Positions 7,705 to 15,877 of a stretch of DNA of 64,000 nucleotides are shown piece after piece. A model generated the notes under the pieces. The model had not been told where the DNA came from, searched no databases, and saw nothing but the letters and a program-made list of their open reading frames with translations. This DNA comes from Sulfurovum sp. (GTDB lineage: Bacteria; Campylobacterota; Campylobacteria; Campylobacterales; Sulfurovaceae), in contig JALTVI010000073.1 of NCBI GenBank assembly GCA_027049035.1, positions 89,193 through 153,192 on the forward strand, given 5' to 3'. Position 1 is the first letter of the stretch. Every line of letters starts with the position of its first letter. The translations under genes were made by a program, and so were the position numbers.

Positions 7705-9030
7705 GTGTTACGCTACTTCCCCACAAAACACCAGAAGATTCTACGTCTCTCTCTGCCTGCGGCGCTCAATTCGCTGCTGGATATGCTGCAGGTGATCACC
7801 GACCTCATTATGGTCGGGAGGCTTTCGGCGTTTGCCGTTGCAGCAGTGGGGCTTGGCCTGCAGTCTTTGATGTTTATGTTCGCCATACTGACAGTACTGC
7901 ATGTGGGTACCTCAGCACTGCTGTCACGCTTTATCGGTGCGGGATACTTCAACCGCGCCTCCATCGGTCTGGCAACACTGCTTGGGTTCGCGTTCGTACT
8001 CAGCCTGCCGGCAATGGGGTTGTGGTATCTCTTTGCCTCCTCCATCTACCGCTGGTTCGGTACCGCACCCGAAGTGGCGGCACTGGGGGCGGATTATGTG
8101 CAGATGCTCACCTGGATGATGCCCTTTGTCTTCATGAAATTGGTCTTTGTCTCCGCGCTCAATGCTGCGGGCGATACCAAAACGCCGATGAAGGTGAAGC
8201 TGGTCTCCATCGTGCTCAATATAGTGCTCAACTACCTCCTGATATTCGGCAAGTACGGCTTTCCCGAACTTGGGGTGCTGGGTGCTGCGGTAGGTACGGT
8301 GGTGGTGAACATTATCGAGTTTTCCGTCTATGTGGTGCTCTATCTGAAAGAGAAGACACCCTACAAGCCGGTACTGCGCTACTCAAAAACGCTTCTGCGG
8401 CGTGCTCTGAAAGTGGGTATTCCCGCTTCCATTGAGCGTGCACTGACCTTTGGCAGCTTCATGCTCTTTACCGCCATCATCGCCCACTACGGTACCGAAG
8501 CGCTGGCGGGCTATCAGGTGGGCCTGCGGGTTGAGGGGCTGGCATTCATGCCCGGCATCGGCTTTACCATCGCAGCGATGGCACTGATGGGGCAGGGGCT
8601 TGGTGCGAAACGTCCGGAGCAGTCCAGAGAGGATGTGCTGCTGGTACTCAAGTATGCCTCCGGCTTTATGTTTCTGCTTTCATTCTTTATGATTTTTGTG
8701 CCCGAAAAGATCGTCTGGCTTTTCACGAACGATGAGGGGACCATCAGGGAAGCAAGCCTCTATCTGCGCATTGTAGGTTTTTCACAGATCCCTCTGGCAT
8801 TCAACTTCGTCCTCTCCGGTGCACTGAGAGGTGCGGGCGATACGAAACGTACACTAAAGATCAATCTTATTTCCCTTTGGGCGGTACGTATCATCCCGGG
8901 CTTTCTGCTTTCGTGGTACTTCCATAATATTCTGCTGGTCTATCTGGCGATGATTTCGGATACTTTCGTCAAGGCTATCTGGCTCTGGGGCACCTTTCAG
9001 AAAGGTGCTTGGCAGAGGATAAAAGTATAA
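7705..9030 (+). CDS. MATE family efflux transporter
   Basis: This 441-residue membrane protein of the MATE (NorM/DinF) family exports drugs or metabolites using a sodium or proton gradient. It has the twelve hydrophobic helices in two similar halves, and family-typical segments such as LSLPAALNSLLDML at the start, the repeated AGDTKTPMK and AGDTKRTLK pair, and LRGAGDTKR. It starts at GTG 7705 (GTG TTA CGC), 7 bases after the preceding gene. Substrate is unknown. Confidence 0.9.
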   Translation: MLRYFPTKHQKILRLSLPAALNSLLDMLQVITDLIMVGRLSAFAVAAVGLGLQSLMFMFAILTVLHVGTSALLSRFIGAGYFNRASIGLATLLGFAFVLSLPAMGLWYLFASSIYRWFGTAPEVAALGADYVQMLTWMMPFVFMKLVFVSALNAAGDTKTPMKVKLVSIVLNIVLNYLLIFGKYGFPELGVLGAAVGTVVVNIIEFSVYVVLYLKEKTPYKPVLRYSKTLLRRALKVGIPASIERALTFGSFMLFTAIIAHYGTEALAGYQVGLRVEGLAFMPGIGFTIAAMALMGQGLGAKRPEQSREDVLLVLKYASGFMFLLSFFMIFVPEKIVWLFTNDEGTIREASLYLRIVGFSQIPLAFNFVLSGALRGAGDTKRTLKINLISLWAVRIIPGFLLSWYFHNILLVYLAMISDTFVKAIWLWGTFQKGAWQRIKV

Positions 9031-9110
9031 GAATAACAAATTTAAAATTATTTTAAATTAAACTATTATACAATTCTTAAAATTGATAATTTTACAAATA
9101 GGAGGGAGAA

Positions 9111-9677
9111 ATGTCAGTTTTAAGACCCATTCCGACAGGCGTCGAAATCAAGCTCGATCCAAAGCGCTATATTGTCAGCAAAACCGATCCTGGTGGACGG
9201 ATCGTCTACGGAAATGACTACTTCACGCAGATAAGCGGCTACAAAGAGAGTGAACTCATCGGTGCACCGCACAATATTCTCCGACATCCCGAAATGCCAA
9301 GAGCCATCTTCTACCTTATGTGGGAGCATCTCAAGAGCGGACGCAACATTATGGCGGTGGTCAAGAACCTTGCAAAAAACGGCAACCACTACTGGGTAAC
9401 GACCGATTTTGACATAAAGCGTGACAGAAGCGGCAATATCCGTCACTATATCGCTTTTAGACAGGCGGCACCCAAACATGTGGTAAAAAAGATAGAAGAG
9501 CTTTACGGTAAACTCCTTGAGGTTGAAAAGGAGCACGGCATGAAGGCATCGGTCGAGTATCTCTACGGCTATCTCGAAGAGAGAAATATGAATTACGACC
9601 AGTTCATTGAAGAGCTTGCAAAGCCAAAAGGGCTGGCAGGCATCTTTTTTGCAAAGATGAAAAAGCTCTTCGGTTAG
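9111..9677 (+). CDS. PAS-domain sensor protein, CetB/Aer-like
   Basis: This 188-residue cytoplasmic protein has one PAS domain at about residues 22-125, with YGNDYFTQISGYKESELIG and HNILRHPEMPRAIFYLMW, the pattern of FAD-binding Aer-type PAS domains. A helical C-terminal tail follows, with no transmembrane or methyl-accepting signalling region. Campylobacter CetB has this architecture and passes redox information to a membrane partner for energy taxis. No partner gene is adjacent. An AGGAGGGAG Shine-Dalgarno precedes the ATG. The stop overlaps the convergent SDR gene by 4 bp. Confidence 0.85.
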   Translation: MSVLRPIPTGVEIKLDPKRYIVSKTDPGGRIVYGNDYFTQISGYKESELIGAPHNILRHPEMPRAIFYLMWEHLKSGRNIMAVVKNLAKNGNHYWVTTDFDIKRDRSGNIRHYIAFRQAAPKHVVKKIEELYGKLLEVEKEHGMKASVEYLYGYLEERNMNYDQFIEELAKPKGLAGIFFAKMKKLFG

Positions 9678-10372
9678 TTAGACATCGTTCGTACATCCAA
9701 AAAGCTTCCGCTCTCGTAGGCGAGTAGTTTCGGAAAGGTTTCCAAAAGTAGTTTGGCTGCCTCGATGGGAGTACGGATAGACCCATTTTTCAAGCGTGCG
9801 GCAGAGGGAAACTCCGTTTCATCGACCTTTGTGAGAATCTGTTCGACCATCGGGGTGCGTATGACACCGGGAGCGAGGGCGGTAAAATGGATGTGCGGCA
9901 GCTCCTTGGCATAGACCTTGAGCAGCATGTTGAGTGCGGCTTTTGAAAGAGAGTATGCACCCCACCCCTTGGAGCCGTTGACCGCGGCACCGGAACTGAT
10001 GCCGACAACCTGTCTCGTCTTTGTGTGTGCGGCAAGCAGGTCGATGAGTACCTTGTTCGCCCATAGGTTGAGTTCCATCACCGCTTTGAGTTCATCAAGG
10101 CTTGTTTGCGAAAGCAGCTTAATCTCACCCAGCATACCCGCGTTGAGGATTGCGGTATCAAATCTCTTCTTCTGCAGGAACGGTGTGACTGTCTTGGCAA
10201 TGCTGTCGGTTTGTGAAAGGTCGCACTGGGTAAAGAAAAAGGAAGTGTGCTGTCGCAATGCTTCTGGCGCTTCTCTTCCGACGGCATGTACTTCCATGCC
10301 CGTTGCAAGTGCTTCTTTTGCAAGTGCCAAACCGATGCCAGACCCCACCCCTGTAATGAAAATGCGCTCCAT
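9674..10372 (-). CDS. Short-chain dehydrogenase/reductase (SDR)
   Basis: This 232-residue classical SDR has the glycine motif TGVGSGIGLALAKEA near residues 7-21, ILNAGMLG, the active-site Ser in VGISSGAAVNG, and the catalytic pair in YSLSKAALN. The substrate is not evident; such orphan SDRs often act on sugar or fatty-acyl carbonyls. I chose ATG 10372 because GGAGAGAAG lies just upstream and the family starts there; a longer reading frame to 10423 has no homologous residues. Confidence 0.85.
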   Translation of the reverse strand: MERIFITGVGSGIGLALAKEALATGMEVHAVGREAPEALRQHTSFFFTQCDLSQTDSIAKTVTPFLQKKRFDTAILNAGMLGEIKLLSQTSLDELKAVMELNLWANKVLIDLLAAHTKTRQVVGISSGAAVNGSKGWGAYSLSKAALNMLLKVYAKELPHIHFTALAPGVIRTPMVEQILTKVDETEFPSAARLKNGSIRTPIEAAKLLLETFPKLLAYESGSFLDVRTMSN

Positions 10373-10406
10373 CTTCTCTCCTGTAACCGTTTTGTTTCCG
10401 CAGTGT

Positions 10407-10420
10407 GGTATAATTATACC
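10407..10420. promoter_or_regulatory. Palindromic bidirectional -10 (GGTATAATTATACC)
   Basis: The perfect 14-bp palindrome contains TATAAT on both strands (plus 10409-10414). It lies 35 bases from the start of the SDR gene on one side and 25 from the small plus-strand gene on the other, so one site could serve both divergent promoters. Confidence 0.55.
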
Positions 10421-10444
10421 CAATTACAAGCAGAAGGAATATCT

Positions 10445-10684
10445 ATGAGCAAAGAGCCGAAAACACTTGAACAGCGTATAGAACGTATTTATAAAATGGC
10501 GAAGGAACACTTTGGCGAGGTGCGTTTTGTGGGTATCAAGCTGCACACCAAAATAGGCTGGGTGGCCAAGATTCAGTTCGATGAGTTTCAGTCGCTAGTC
10601 GCCGAGGGTGAAAATGCCGAAGAGGCGCTGAAGAACTTGCGCAAGCGTCTGAAGAAGATTATCGACCGTTACAATATGGTGTAG
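10445..10684 (+). CDS. Conserved small protein, unknown function
   Basis: This is a 79-residue charged protein starting MSKEPKTLEQRIERIYK. Residues 20-60 read like a small alpha/beta domain (VRFVGIKLHTKIGWVAKIQF, then EGENAEEALKNLRKRLKK). There is no signal peptide or membrane segment. The start at 10445 has AGAAGGAAT upstream and a -10 just before; a longer frame reaching back to 10247 runs through the SDR gene and is not credible. It is followed directly by a hairpin and a heptamer array. Confidence 0.75.
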   Translation: MSKEPKTLEQRIERIYKMAKEHFGEVRFVGIKLHTKIGWVAKIQFDEFQSLVAEGENAEEALKNLRKRLKKIIDRYNMV

Positions 10685-10761
10685 CGATGAAGCGAAGCTT
10701 CATCGAGTGAATAGTGAGGAGTGAAGAGTGAAGAGTTTCGGTATGCATTGCGTTGCAATGC
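10685..10761. repeat. Composite heptamer element upstream of aroK
   Basis: Immediately after the stop of the small gene lies a perfect hairpin CGATGAAGC-GAA-GCTTCATCG (10685-10705). Four heptamers of the AGTGAAG type follow (10706-10733), then the box AGTTTCGGTATGC (10734-10746) and the hairpin GCATTGC-GTT-GCAATGC (10745-10761). Order and spacing match the element at 2236-2292, and the third stem pair differs in a compensating way (A-T here, G-C there). Confidence 0.88.
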
Positions 10762-10780
10762 TTCTATTGGGTAGGAATGG

Positions 10781-11293
10781 ATGAAAAAGAATATTATTCT
10801 GATCGGATTTATGGGGGTGGGCAAGGGTACGACTGCGCGCGCCTTTGCGAAGAAGTACGGTGTTTACAATATCGATACGGACGATCTCATCGAGTCCAAA
10901 GAGAACAAAGAGGTCAAGAAGATCTTTGAAAAGAAGGGTGAAGCCTACTTCCGCAAGTGCGAACAGGAGACGGCCGACTGGATAGAAAAGTGCGTGACCG
11001 GTACGCTAATCTCCTGTGGGGGAGGGTTCTACAAGGTGAACAACCTCAAAAAGCTTGGTACCGTCGTATTGCTGGATGCATCTTTCGAGTGGATTCACAA
11101 CCGCCTCAAAACGGCGAAGAACAGCAAGCAGAAACTGGCGAAACGTCCTTTGTTCCAAGACCCCAAAAAGGCCAAAAAACTCTATGCAGAACGGGAGAAA
11201 GCCTACAAAAAGGTAGCCGATGTCATCATCGATGTCGAAAAGCTTACCCTTGACGAACAGCTTGCCGAGATCGCCAAGAAGTGTAAAGTCTAA
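10781..11293 (+). CDS. aroK: Shikimate kinase
   Basis: AroK phosphorylates shikimate at O3 in chorismate synthesis. The 170-residue protein has the P-loop GFMGVGKGTT at residues 9-18, the shikimate-binding DTDDLIE, and the SCGGGFY motif, followed by a lid with KRPLF. The P-loop has Gly where Ser or Thr usually follows the lysine (GKGT instead of GKST), a variant that nucleoside kinases of the adenylate-kinase type tolerate. The leader contains a composite heptamer element, and GTAGGAATGG precedes the ATG. Confidence 0.92.
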   Translation: MKKNIILIGFMGVGKGTTARAFAKKYGVYNIDTDDLIESKENKEVKKIFEKKGEAYFRKCEQETADWIEKCVTGTLISCGGGFYKVNNLKKLGTVVLLDASFEWIHNRLKTAKNSKQKLAKRPLFQDPKKAKKLYAEREKAYKKVADVIIDVEKLTLDEQLAEIAKKCKV

Positions 11294-11526
11294 AGTATTC
11301 CGTCGCTCTGCTCCGCTTCAAAGATGAGACCGACAACGACAATGACGATGTAGGTGCCGATAATAAGCAGCAGGGTGTTGCCTCCAAGGGCGCTGAAGGC
11401 ATCTTCTATGGAGCCGATATCCTCTTTGGCTTCGATGAGCAGGTTGACCCAGATGCCGAATGCCAGAAGAATCAGCAGCCCTTTCATATTGAGCAGTGTC
11501 GATTTTTTGACGGTTTTCTTTTTCAC
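11290..11526 (-). CDS. Small membrane protein, unknown function
   Basis: This is a 78-residue protein with a lysine-rich N-terminus (MKKKTVKKSTLLNMK), a membrane segment at about 15-31, a short acidic loop, and a second segment at about 50-70. No family is recognised. It starts at a GTG overlapping the stop of the next upstream membrane gene (GTGA), so the two small proteins are co-translated and may act together. Its 3' end overlaps the end of aroK on the other strand by 4 bp. Confidence 0.65.
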   Translation of the reverse strand: MKKKTVKKSTLLNMKGLLILLAFGIWVNLLIEAKEDIGSIEDAFSALGGNTLLLIIGTYIVIVVVGLIFEAEQSDGIL

Positions 11527-11756
11527 GTTTTATCCTCTTTTTTGAGTGTGCTCTCCCAGTACTCAAGCCCCTTGAAGATGCCGGTCAAGATGCCGAAAAT
11601 GAGCATCGTACTTCCCATGCAGTAAGGGACAAGTTCAGAAAAAGGAGCAGGGTCGTTGATGAATATGGCGATGACATAGAGCCACACCGCTATCGTCACT
11701 ACGGCACTGATCCTTTTTAGCCATACGATAAGTCTTTGTTTTTGTTCTCTTTCCAT
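11523..11756 (-). CDS. Small membrane protein, unknown function
   Basis: This 77-residue protein begins MEREQKQRLIVWLKR, followed by a membrane segment at about 12-32, a loop with NDPAPFSELVPYC and a second segment at about 45-62. The tail is charged. No family is recognised. It is the first gene of a two-gene minus-strand unit and lies back-to-back with ispA across a short AT-rich promoter region. Confidence 0.65.
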   Translation of the reverse strand: MEREQKQRLIVWLKRISAVVTIAVWLYVIAIFINDPAPFSELVPYCMGSTMLIFGILTGIFKGLEYWESTLKKEDKT

Positions 11757-11779
11757 ACACTTATTTTATCGTAATTAGA

Positions 11780-11785
11780 TATAAT
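11780..11785 (+). promoter_or_regulatory. Candidate -10 box for ispA
   Basis: TATAAT lies 28 bases upstream of the ispA ATG in an A/T-rich stretch between divergent genes. Confidence 0.55.
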
Positions 11786-11812
11786 TGCAACAATTTCCTA
11801 TGAAGAGTGTCG

Positions 11813-12661
11813 ATGCAGCAGTTTGAAACCTACCTTGCCAATAATTTGCCAAAAGTGAGCACCTTTCACCCTCTTTATGAAGAGGCGCTTGGTGCCATGC
11901 TGCAGGCTGGTGGAAAGCGTTTCAGGCCGATGCTTCTACTGAGCATTGTCGATGCCTACGAGCCGATGCTGCACGACTCTGCACTGCCCGCAGCGTTTGC
12001 ACTGGAGATGTTCCACACCTATTCGCTCATTCACGACGATCTGCCGGCGATGGACAATGCCGATTTGCGCCGCGGCCACCCGACACTGCACAAGCGTTTT
12101 GATGAGGTAACGGCGATTTTGGCGGGAGACGCGCTCAATACAGATGCCTTTTTACTGATTGCCCAAGCGCCGCTGCGTGAAGATGTCAAGGTCAAGCTCA
12201 TCACCCTGCTGGCGGAGAACGGCGGTTCGCAGGGTATGGTGCTCGGGCAGGCGATCGACTGCTGGTTCGAGAACAAGCCGCTTACCATCGATGAGGTCAA
12301 GGTGCTGCATACCAACAAAACCGCCAAGCTTATTGCTGCCAGTCTGCAGATGGGTGCGGTGATTGTGGGGCTGGAGAGTGATGTGCAGAAAGCACTCTAC
12401 GACTTCGGTATCGACCTTGGGCTTCTCTTTCAGATACAGGATGACATCATAGATGAGACCCAGACTGAAGAGCAGGCGGGCAAAACGACAGGAAACGACA
12501 GCGACAAAAACAGCTTTGTCAATCTTTTGGGGCTAAAAGCGGCTATTGGCGAAGCCGATGCGCTGGCAAAAGATTTGCAAAGACGGTTTGAATCGTTCGA
12601 TGAAACGATGCAGAGCGCACTCCGTCCATTGATGGATCAATACCTATACCGACACCAATAA
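11813..12661 (+). CDS. ispA: Polyprenyl (farnesyl/geranylgeranyl) diphosphate synthase
   Basis: This 282-residue enzyme condenses IPP with allylic diphosphates to give C15-C20 precursors for quinones and other isoprenoids. It shows GGKRFRPML, the first aspartate-rich motif DDLPAMD at about residues 75-81, and the second, DDIID, at about 213-217. The alanine-rich region before the first motif (HTYSLIHDD) suits a farnesyl or geranylgeranyl product. GAAGAG precedes ATG 11813; GTG 11807 in the same frame is an alternative start adding two residues. It is followed after 12 bases by tkt. Confidence 0.92.
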   Translation: MQQFETYLANNLPKVSTFHPLYEEALGAMLQAGGKRFRPMLLLSIVDAYEPMLHDSALPAAFALEMFHTYSLIHDDLPAMDNADLRRGHPTLHKRFDEVTAILAGDALNTDAFLLIAQAPLREDVKVKLITLLAENGGSQGMVLGQAIDCWFENKPLTIDEVKVLHTNKTAKLIAASLQMGAVIVGLESDVQKALYDFGIDLGLLFQIQDDIIDETQTEEQAGKTTGNDSDKNSFVNLLGLKAAIGEADALAKDLQRRFESFDETMQSALRPLMDQYLYRHQ

Positions 12662-12673
12662 AGGAACATACCT

Positions 12674-14659
12674 ATGGCAACAATGACCGAAGAGAACAAA
12701 ATGCGAAAAAAGATGGCCAACACGATCCGTTTTCTGGCGGCAGACATGGTACAGAAAGCCAACTCCGGACACCCGGGCGCACCGATGGGACTGGCGGACA
12801 TCGCGGTGGTCCTCTCAGAGCATCTCTCACACAACCCCAAGAACCCAAAGTGGCTCAACCGCGACAGGCTGGTATTTTCCGGCGGGCACGCAACAGGGCT
12901 TATCTACTCTCTGCTGCACCTGTGGGGGTACGATGTCTCTCTGGACGACCTCAAGAACTTCAGACAGCTCGACTCCAAAACACCGGGTCACCCGGAATAC
13001 GGTCATACGCCGGGTGTAGAGATCACCACCGGACCGCTGGGACAGGGGATCGCCAACGCAGTCGGCTTTGCCATGGCGGAAGCTTTCACCAAAGCGCAGG
13101 TGAACTCCGAAACCTGTGAGCTCATCGACCACAAGGTCTACTGTCTCTGTGGTGACGGCGATCTGATGGAGGGGATCAGCTACGAAGCGTGTGCCCTTGC
13201 AGGCCACCTGAAGCTCAAAGACCTCATCCTCATCTACGACTCCAACGAGATCACCATCGAGGGTGATACAAACATTGCCTGGAGCGAAGATGTCGCCAAG
13301 CGCTTCGAAGCGCAGAACTGGAACGTGCTTACCGTCAACGGACACTGCTACGACAAGATCGATGAAGTATTGACAAAGGCGAAAAATGCCGACAGACCGA
13401 CCATCATCATCGCCAATACCATCATCGGAAAGGGTGCGGGAGAGCTTGAGGGGACACATCATACCCATGGGGCTCCGCTTGGCGAAGAGATTATCCGCGA
13501 ATCGAAAGCCAAAGAGGGCTTCGACCCCGATGAGACCTTCCAGATCCCAGAAGATGTGCTGCTGCGCTTCAGATGTGCGGTAGAGAAGGGTGAAATGGCT
13601 GAAAAAGAGTGGATCCACCGCCAGAAAGAAGCGCCGCTTGTAGAGCAGAACGTAGCATTGGAGAAGCTGCTCAACCCGGACTTCTCCTCCATAGAGTATC
13701 CCGATTTCAGTGACACCGACGCAATGGCGACACGCGACTCCAACGGCAAGATCCTTAACGCCATCGCCAAAGCGGTACCAAGCTTCATTGGTGGTTCGGC
13801 AGACCTGGCGCCAAGCAACAAGACCGAGCTCAAAGATATGGGTGACTTCCCCAAAGGCAAGAACCTGCATTTCGGTATCCGTGAGCATGCTATGGCTGCC
13901 ATTACCAATGCGATGGCACTTTACGGAACGACTATTCCGTTCAACGCCACCTTCTTTGTCTTCTCCGACTACCTCAAACCCGCAGCGCGTATTGCGGCAC
14001 TGACAGGCATTCAGAATTTCTTTGTCTGGACACACGACAGTATCGGTGTGGGTGAAGACGGCCCGACACACGAGCCTATCGAACACCTCAGCCAGTTTAG
14101 GGCACTACCTGACTTTTATGTCTGGAGACCGGCGGATGCGACGGAGAATGTCGAAGCGTGGAAAGCGGCACTGCAGATCAAAGCGCCGCATGGTTTCGTC
14201 CTCAGCCGACAGAAGCTCAAAACACTCAAGCCTAAGCGTGATTTCGGTGATGTCAGCAAGGGAGCCTACATCGTCAAGAAGCGTGAGGGAGCCACAATGA
14301 CACTGATGGCAAGCGGAAGCGAACTGATGCCGTGCCTGCAGGCGGCATGCCATCTTGAAGTACTTGGGGTTAAAGCCAATGTCGTCTCCGTACCGTGCCT
14401 TGATCTCTTCAACGAGCAGGATGATGCCTACAAAACCGCAGTCATCGACCCCGATACCAAAGTGCTTGCTGTAGAAGCGGCCAGAGCGACAGAGTACTAC
14501 CGCTACGCAGATGATGTACTGGGCATGGAGACATTCGGTGCCTCTGCACCGGCTGACGCACTCTTCGAGAAGTTCGGCTTCACCATCCAAAACATCACAA
14601 AGCGCGGATGTGAACTGATGGGCGTAGAGTACAAAAAGATCGATCTGGGAAAAGAGTAA
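12674..14659 (+). CDS. tkt: Transketolase
   Basis: Transketolase moves two-carbon units between sugar phosphates in the pentose phosphate and gluconeogenic routes. The 661-residue protein has the three expected domains: the N-terminal thiamine-diphosphate domain with GHPGAPMGLADI, TGPLGQGIANAVG and CGDGDLMEGISYE; the middle domain with FGIREHAMAAITNAMAL and THDSIGVGEDGPTHEP; and the C-terminal domain with LMASGSELMPCL. All the usual ligands appear present and the length is typical. It is co-oriented with ispA, 12 bases apart. Confidence 0.97.
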   Translation: MATMTEENKMRKKMANTIRFLAADMVQKANSGHPGAPMGLADIAVVLSEHLSHNPKNPKWLNRDRLVFSGGHATGLIYSLLHLWGYDVSLDDLKNFRQLDSKTPGHPEYGHTPGVEITTGPLGQGIANAVGFAMAEAFTKAQVNSETCELIDHKVYCLCGDGDLMEGISYEACALAGHLKLKDLILIYDSNEITIEGDTNIAWSEDVAKRFEAQNWNVLTVNGHCYDKIDEVLTKAKNADRPTIIIANTIIGKGAGELEGTHHTHGAPLGEEIIRESKAKEGFDPDETFQIPEDVLLRFRCAVEKGEMAEKEWIHRQKEAPLVEQNVALEKLLNPDFSSIEYPDFSDTDAMATRDSNGKILNAIAKAVPSFIGGSADLAPSNKTELKDMGDFPKGKNLHFGIREHAMAAITNAMALYGTTIPFNATFFVFSDYLKPAARIAALTGIQNFFVWTHDSIGVGEDGPTHEPIEHLSQFRALPDFYVWRPADATENVEAWKAALQIKAPHGFVLSRQKLKTLKPKRDFGDVSKGAYIVKKREGATMTLMASGSELMPCLQAACHLEVLGVKANVVSVPCLDLFNEQDDAYKTAVIDPDTKVLAVEAARATEYYRYADDVLGMETFGASAPADALFEKFGFTIQNITKRGCELMGVEYKKIDLGKE

Positions 14660-14694
14660 GTCTTTCCCTAACCCCCTTTTAAGAGCTTCTGCTC

Positions 14695-14700
14695 TATAAT
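14695..14700 (+). promoter_or_regulatory. Candidate -10 box for tRNA-Pro
   Basis: TATAAT ends 17 bases before the tRNA 5' end, a good spacing for a start a few bases upstream of the mature tRNA. Confidence 0.6.
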
Positions 14701-14717
14701 CACACTCTCCAAAATGT

Positions 14718-14795
14718 CGGGGTGTGGCGCAGTCTGGCTAGCGCGCTACCTTGGGGTGGTAGAGGTCGCAGGTTCAAGTCCTGTCACTCCGACCA
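14718..14795 (+). tRNA. tRNA-Pro (anticodon GGG), CCA encoded
   Basis: The 78-base cloverleaf folds by eye. The acceptor CGGGGTG pairs with CACTCCG, the D stem is GCGC/GCGC, the anticodon stem is CTACC/GGTAG with loop TTGGGGT giving anticodon GGG, and the T arm is GCAGG-TTCAAGT-CCTGT. Discriminator A and genomic CCA follow. It reads CCC and CCU proline codons. Confidence 0.95.
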
Positions 14796-15026
14796 TGTGA
14801 AAATACCTGTTGTATGGTGATTTTCTCCTAAACAGGTTTCTCCAAATATTCTTTTCCCCCAACTCAAAAACATAAATATTTATCTTAAGTATTTCGTTGC
14901 AAGTAATTCTGTTATCTGTACCAGGCTCTGTTGCGATTACAATGAAGCTTTTAATGAAAAAGCAGTAGTATTAGGAAAAATTGTACGTTGGGTTTAGACT
15001 GTGAAAAATGATAGAGCGTGTGCCAG
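14796..15026. other. Intergenic stretch without a recognised gene
   Basis: This AT-rich stretch separates tRNA-Pro from the DUF1624 gene. It has no open frame with coding character on either strand and no heptamer array. A promoter for the downstream gene probably lies near its end but no clear hexamers stand out. Confidence 0.5.
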
Positions 15027-15737
15027 ATGAAACGGATAGTCGGTATAGATATTTTTCGTGGAATGGCCATTGTTTTTATGGTAATTTTCCACATATGCTA
15101 TGACCTAAACTACTTTAAACTTACGACTATTCCGCTATACAGCAGTGCGTTTTGGCTGAACTTCCGGCTTTTGATTGTCAATATGTTTTTAGTAACGGCA
15201 GGGATTAGTCTGGCGCTTGTCCATAAAGACGGCATTCGTTGGCACAGTGTCAAAAAAAGGGTTGTACAGCTGGGGTTAGCAAGTGCTGCGATATCGTTGG
15301 CAACCTATACGGTATTCCCCCGCACCTGGATCTATTTTGGCGTGATTCACTTTATTTTGGCTGCTTCGATTGTTGGGCTGCTGTTTGTGAAGTATCCTAA
15401 AGTATCACTGACGTTCAGTGCAGCAATTTTAACAGGTTACTTTTTTCTCAATTTCAATATGCATCCTGTATTTAATGCAGTTGCTCCCGTGCTGCATTTA
15501 CCTATGCGCTATACGGAAGATTTAGTTCCTTTTATTCCCTGGTTTGCTGCAACACTGTTTGGTATTGCCGTTGTCGGTTTTGGTTGGCACTTGAAACTAT
15601 TTGAAAACAGTTTTTTTGAAGCGGGAACAGTGGTGCACAGAATGCTTGCACTCATAGGGAAAAAAGCATTGCCAATATACCTTGTACACCAGCCGATCCT
15701 GTTTGGAACGGTCTATATGGTACATTCAATACTTTAA
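15027..15737 (+). CDS. DUF1624 / heparan-alpha-glucosaminide N-acetyltransferase-like membrane protein
   Basis: This 236-residue polytopic protein starts MKRIVGIDIFRGMAIVFM, the hallmark of the DUF1624/HGSNAT-catalytic and acyltransferase-3-like membrane families. IFHICYDLNYF supplies the conserved His/Asp of the first loop. Seven or so hydrophobic segments follow, ending in KKALPIYLVHQPILFG. Family members are thought to acylate sugars or lipids across the membrane; the substrate here is unknown. GTG 15018 would add three residues. The gene is more AT-rich than its neighbours and stands alone, which may point to acquisition. Confidence 0.8.
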   Translation: MKRIVGIDIFRGMAIVFMVIFHICYDLNYFKLTTIPLYSSAFWLNFRLLIVNMFLVTAGISLALVHKDGIRWHSVKKRVVQLGLASAAISLATYTVFPRTWIYFGVIHFILAASIVGLLFVKYPKVSLTFSAAILTGYFFLNFNMHPVFNAVAPVLHLPMRYTEDLVPFIPWFAATLFGIAVVGFGWHLKLFENSFFEAGTVVHRMLALIGKKALPIYLVHQPILFGTVYMVHSIL

Positions 15738-15762
15738 CTATAGATGTAAAAGTTTTTTCTTG

Positions 15763-15847
15763 CTCCCACGCTCCTGCGTGGGAGTGCATGCAAGCATTTT
15801 GTATAAGGTGGCAAGTTTTTTATCTAAGTGTTCCCACGTGTGGGAAC
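15763..15847. repeat. Two REP-like CCCACG palindromes
   Basis: CTCCCACGC-TCCT-GCGTGGGAG (15763-15784) and GTTCCCA-CGTG-TGGGAAC (15830-15847) lie in the gap between two converging genes. Palindromes built on TTCCCACGC/GCGTGGGAA are dispersed REP-like sequences in many sulfur-oxidising bacteria. They may also act as a bidirectional terminator here. Confidence 0.6.
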
Positions 15848-15877
15848 GTGGAAACAAGTTATTATCATTTGGTGCAG

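Noticed and set aside
12827..14086. A 419-codon minus-strand frame opposite transketolase
   Set aside because: The plus strand encodes a full transketolase with all motifs; the antisense frame is a by-product of its codon use.
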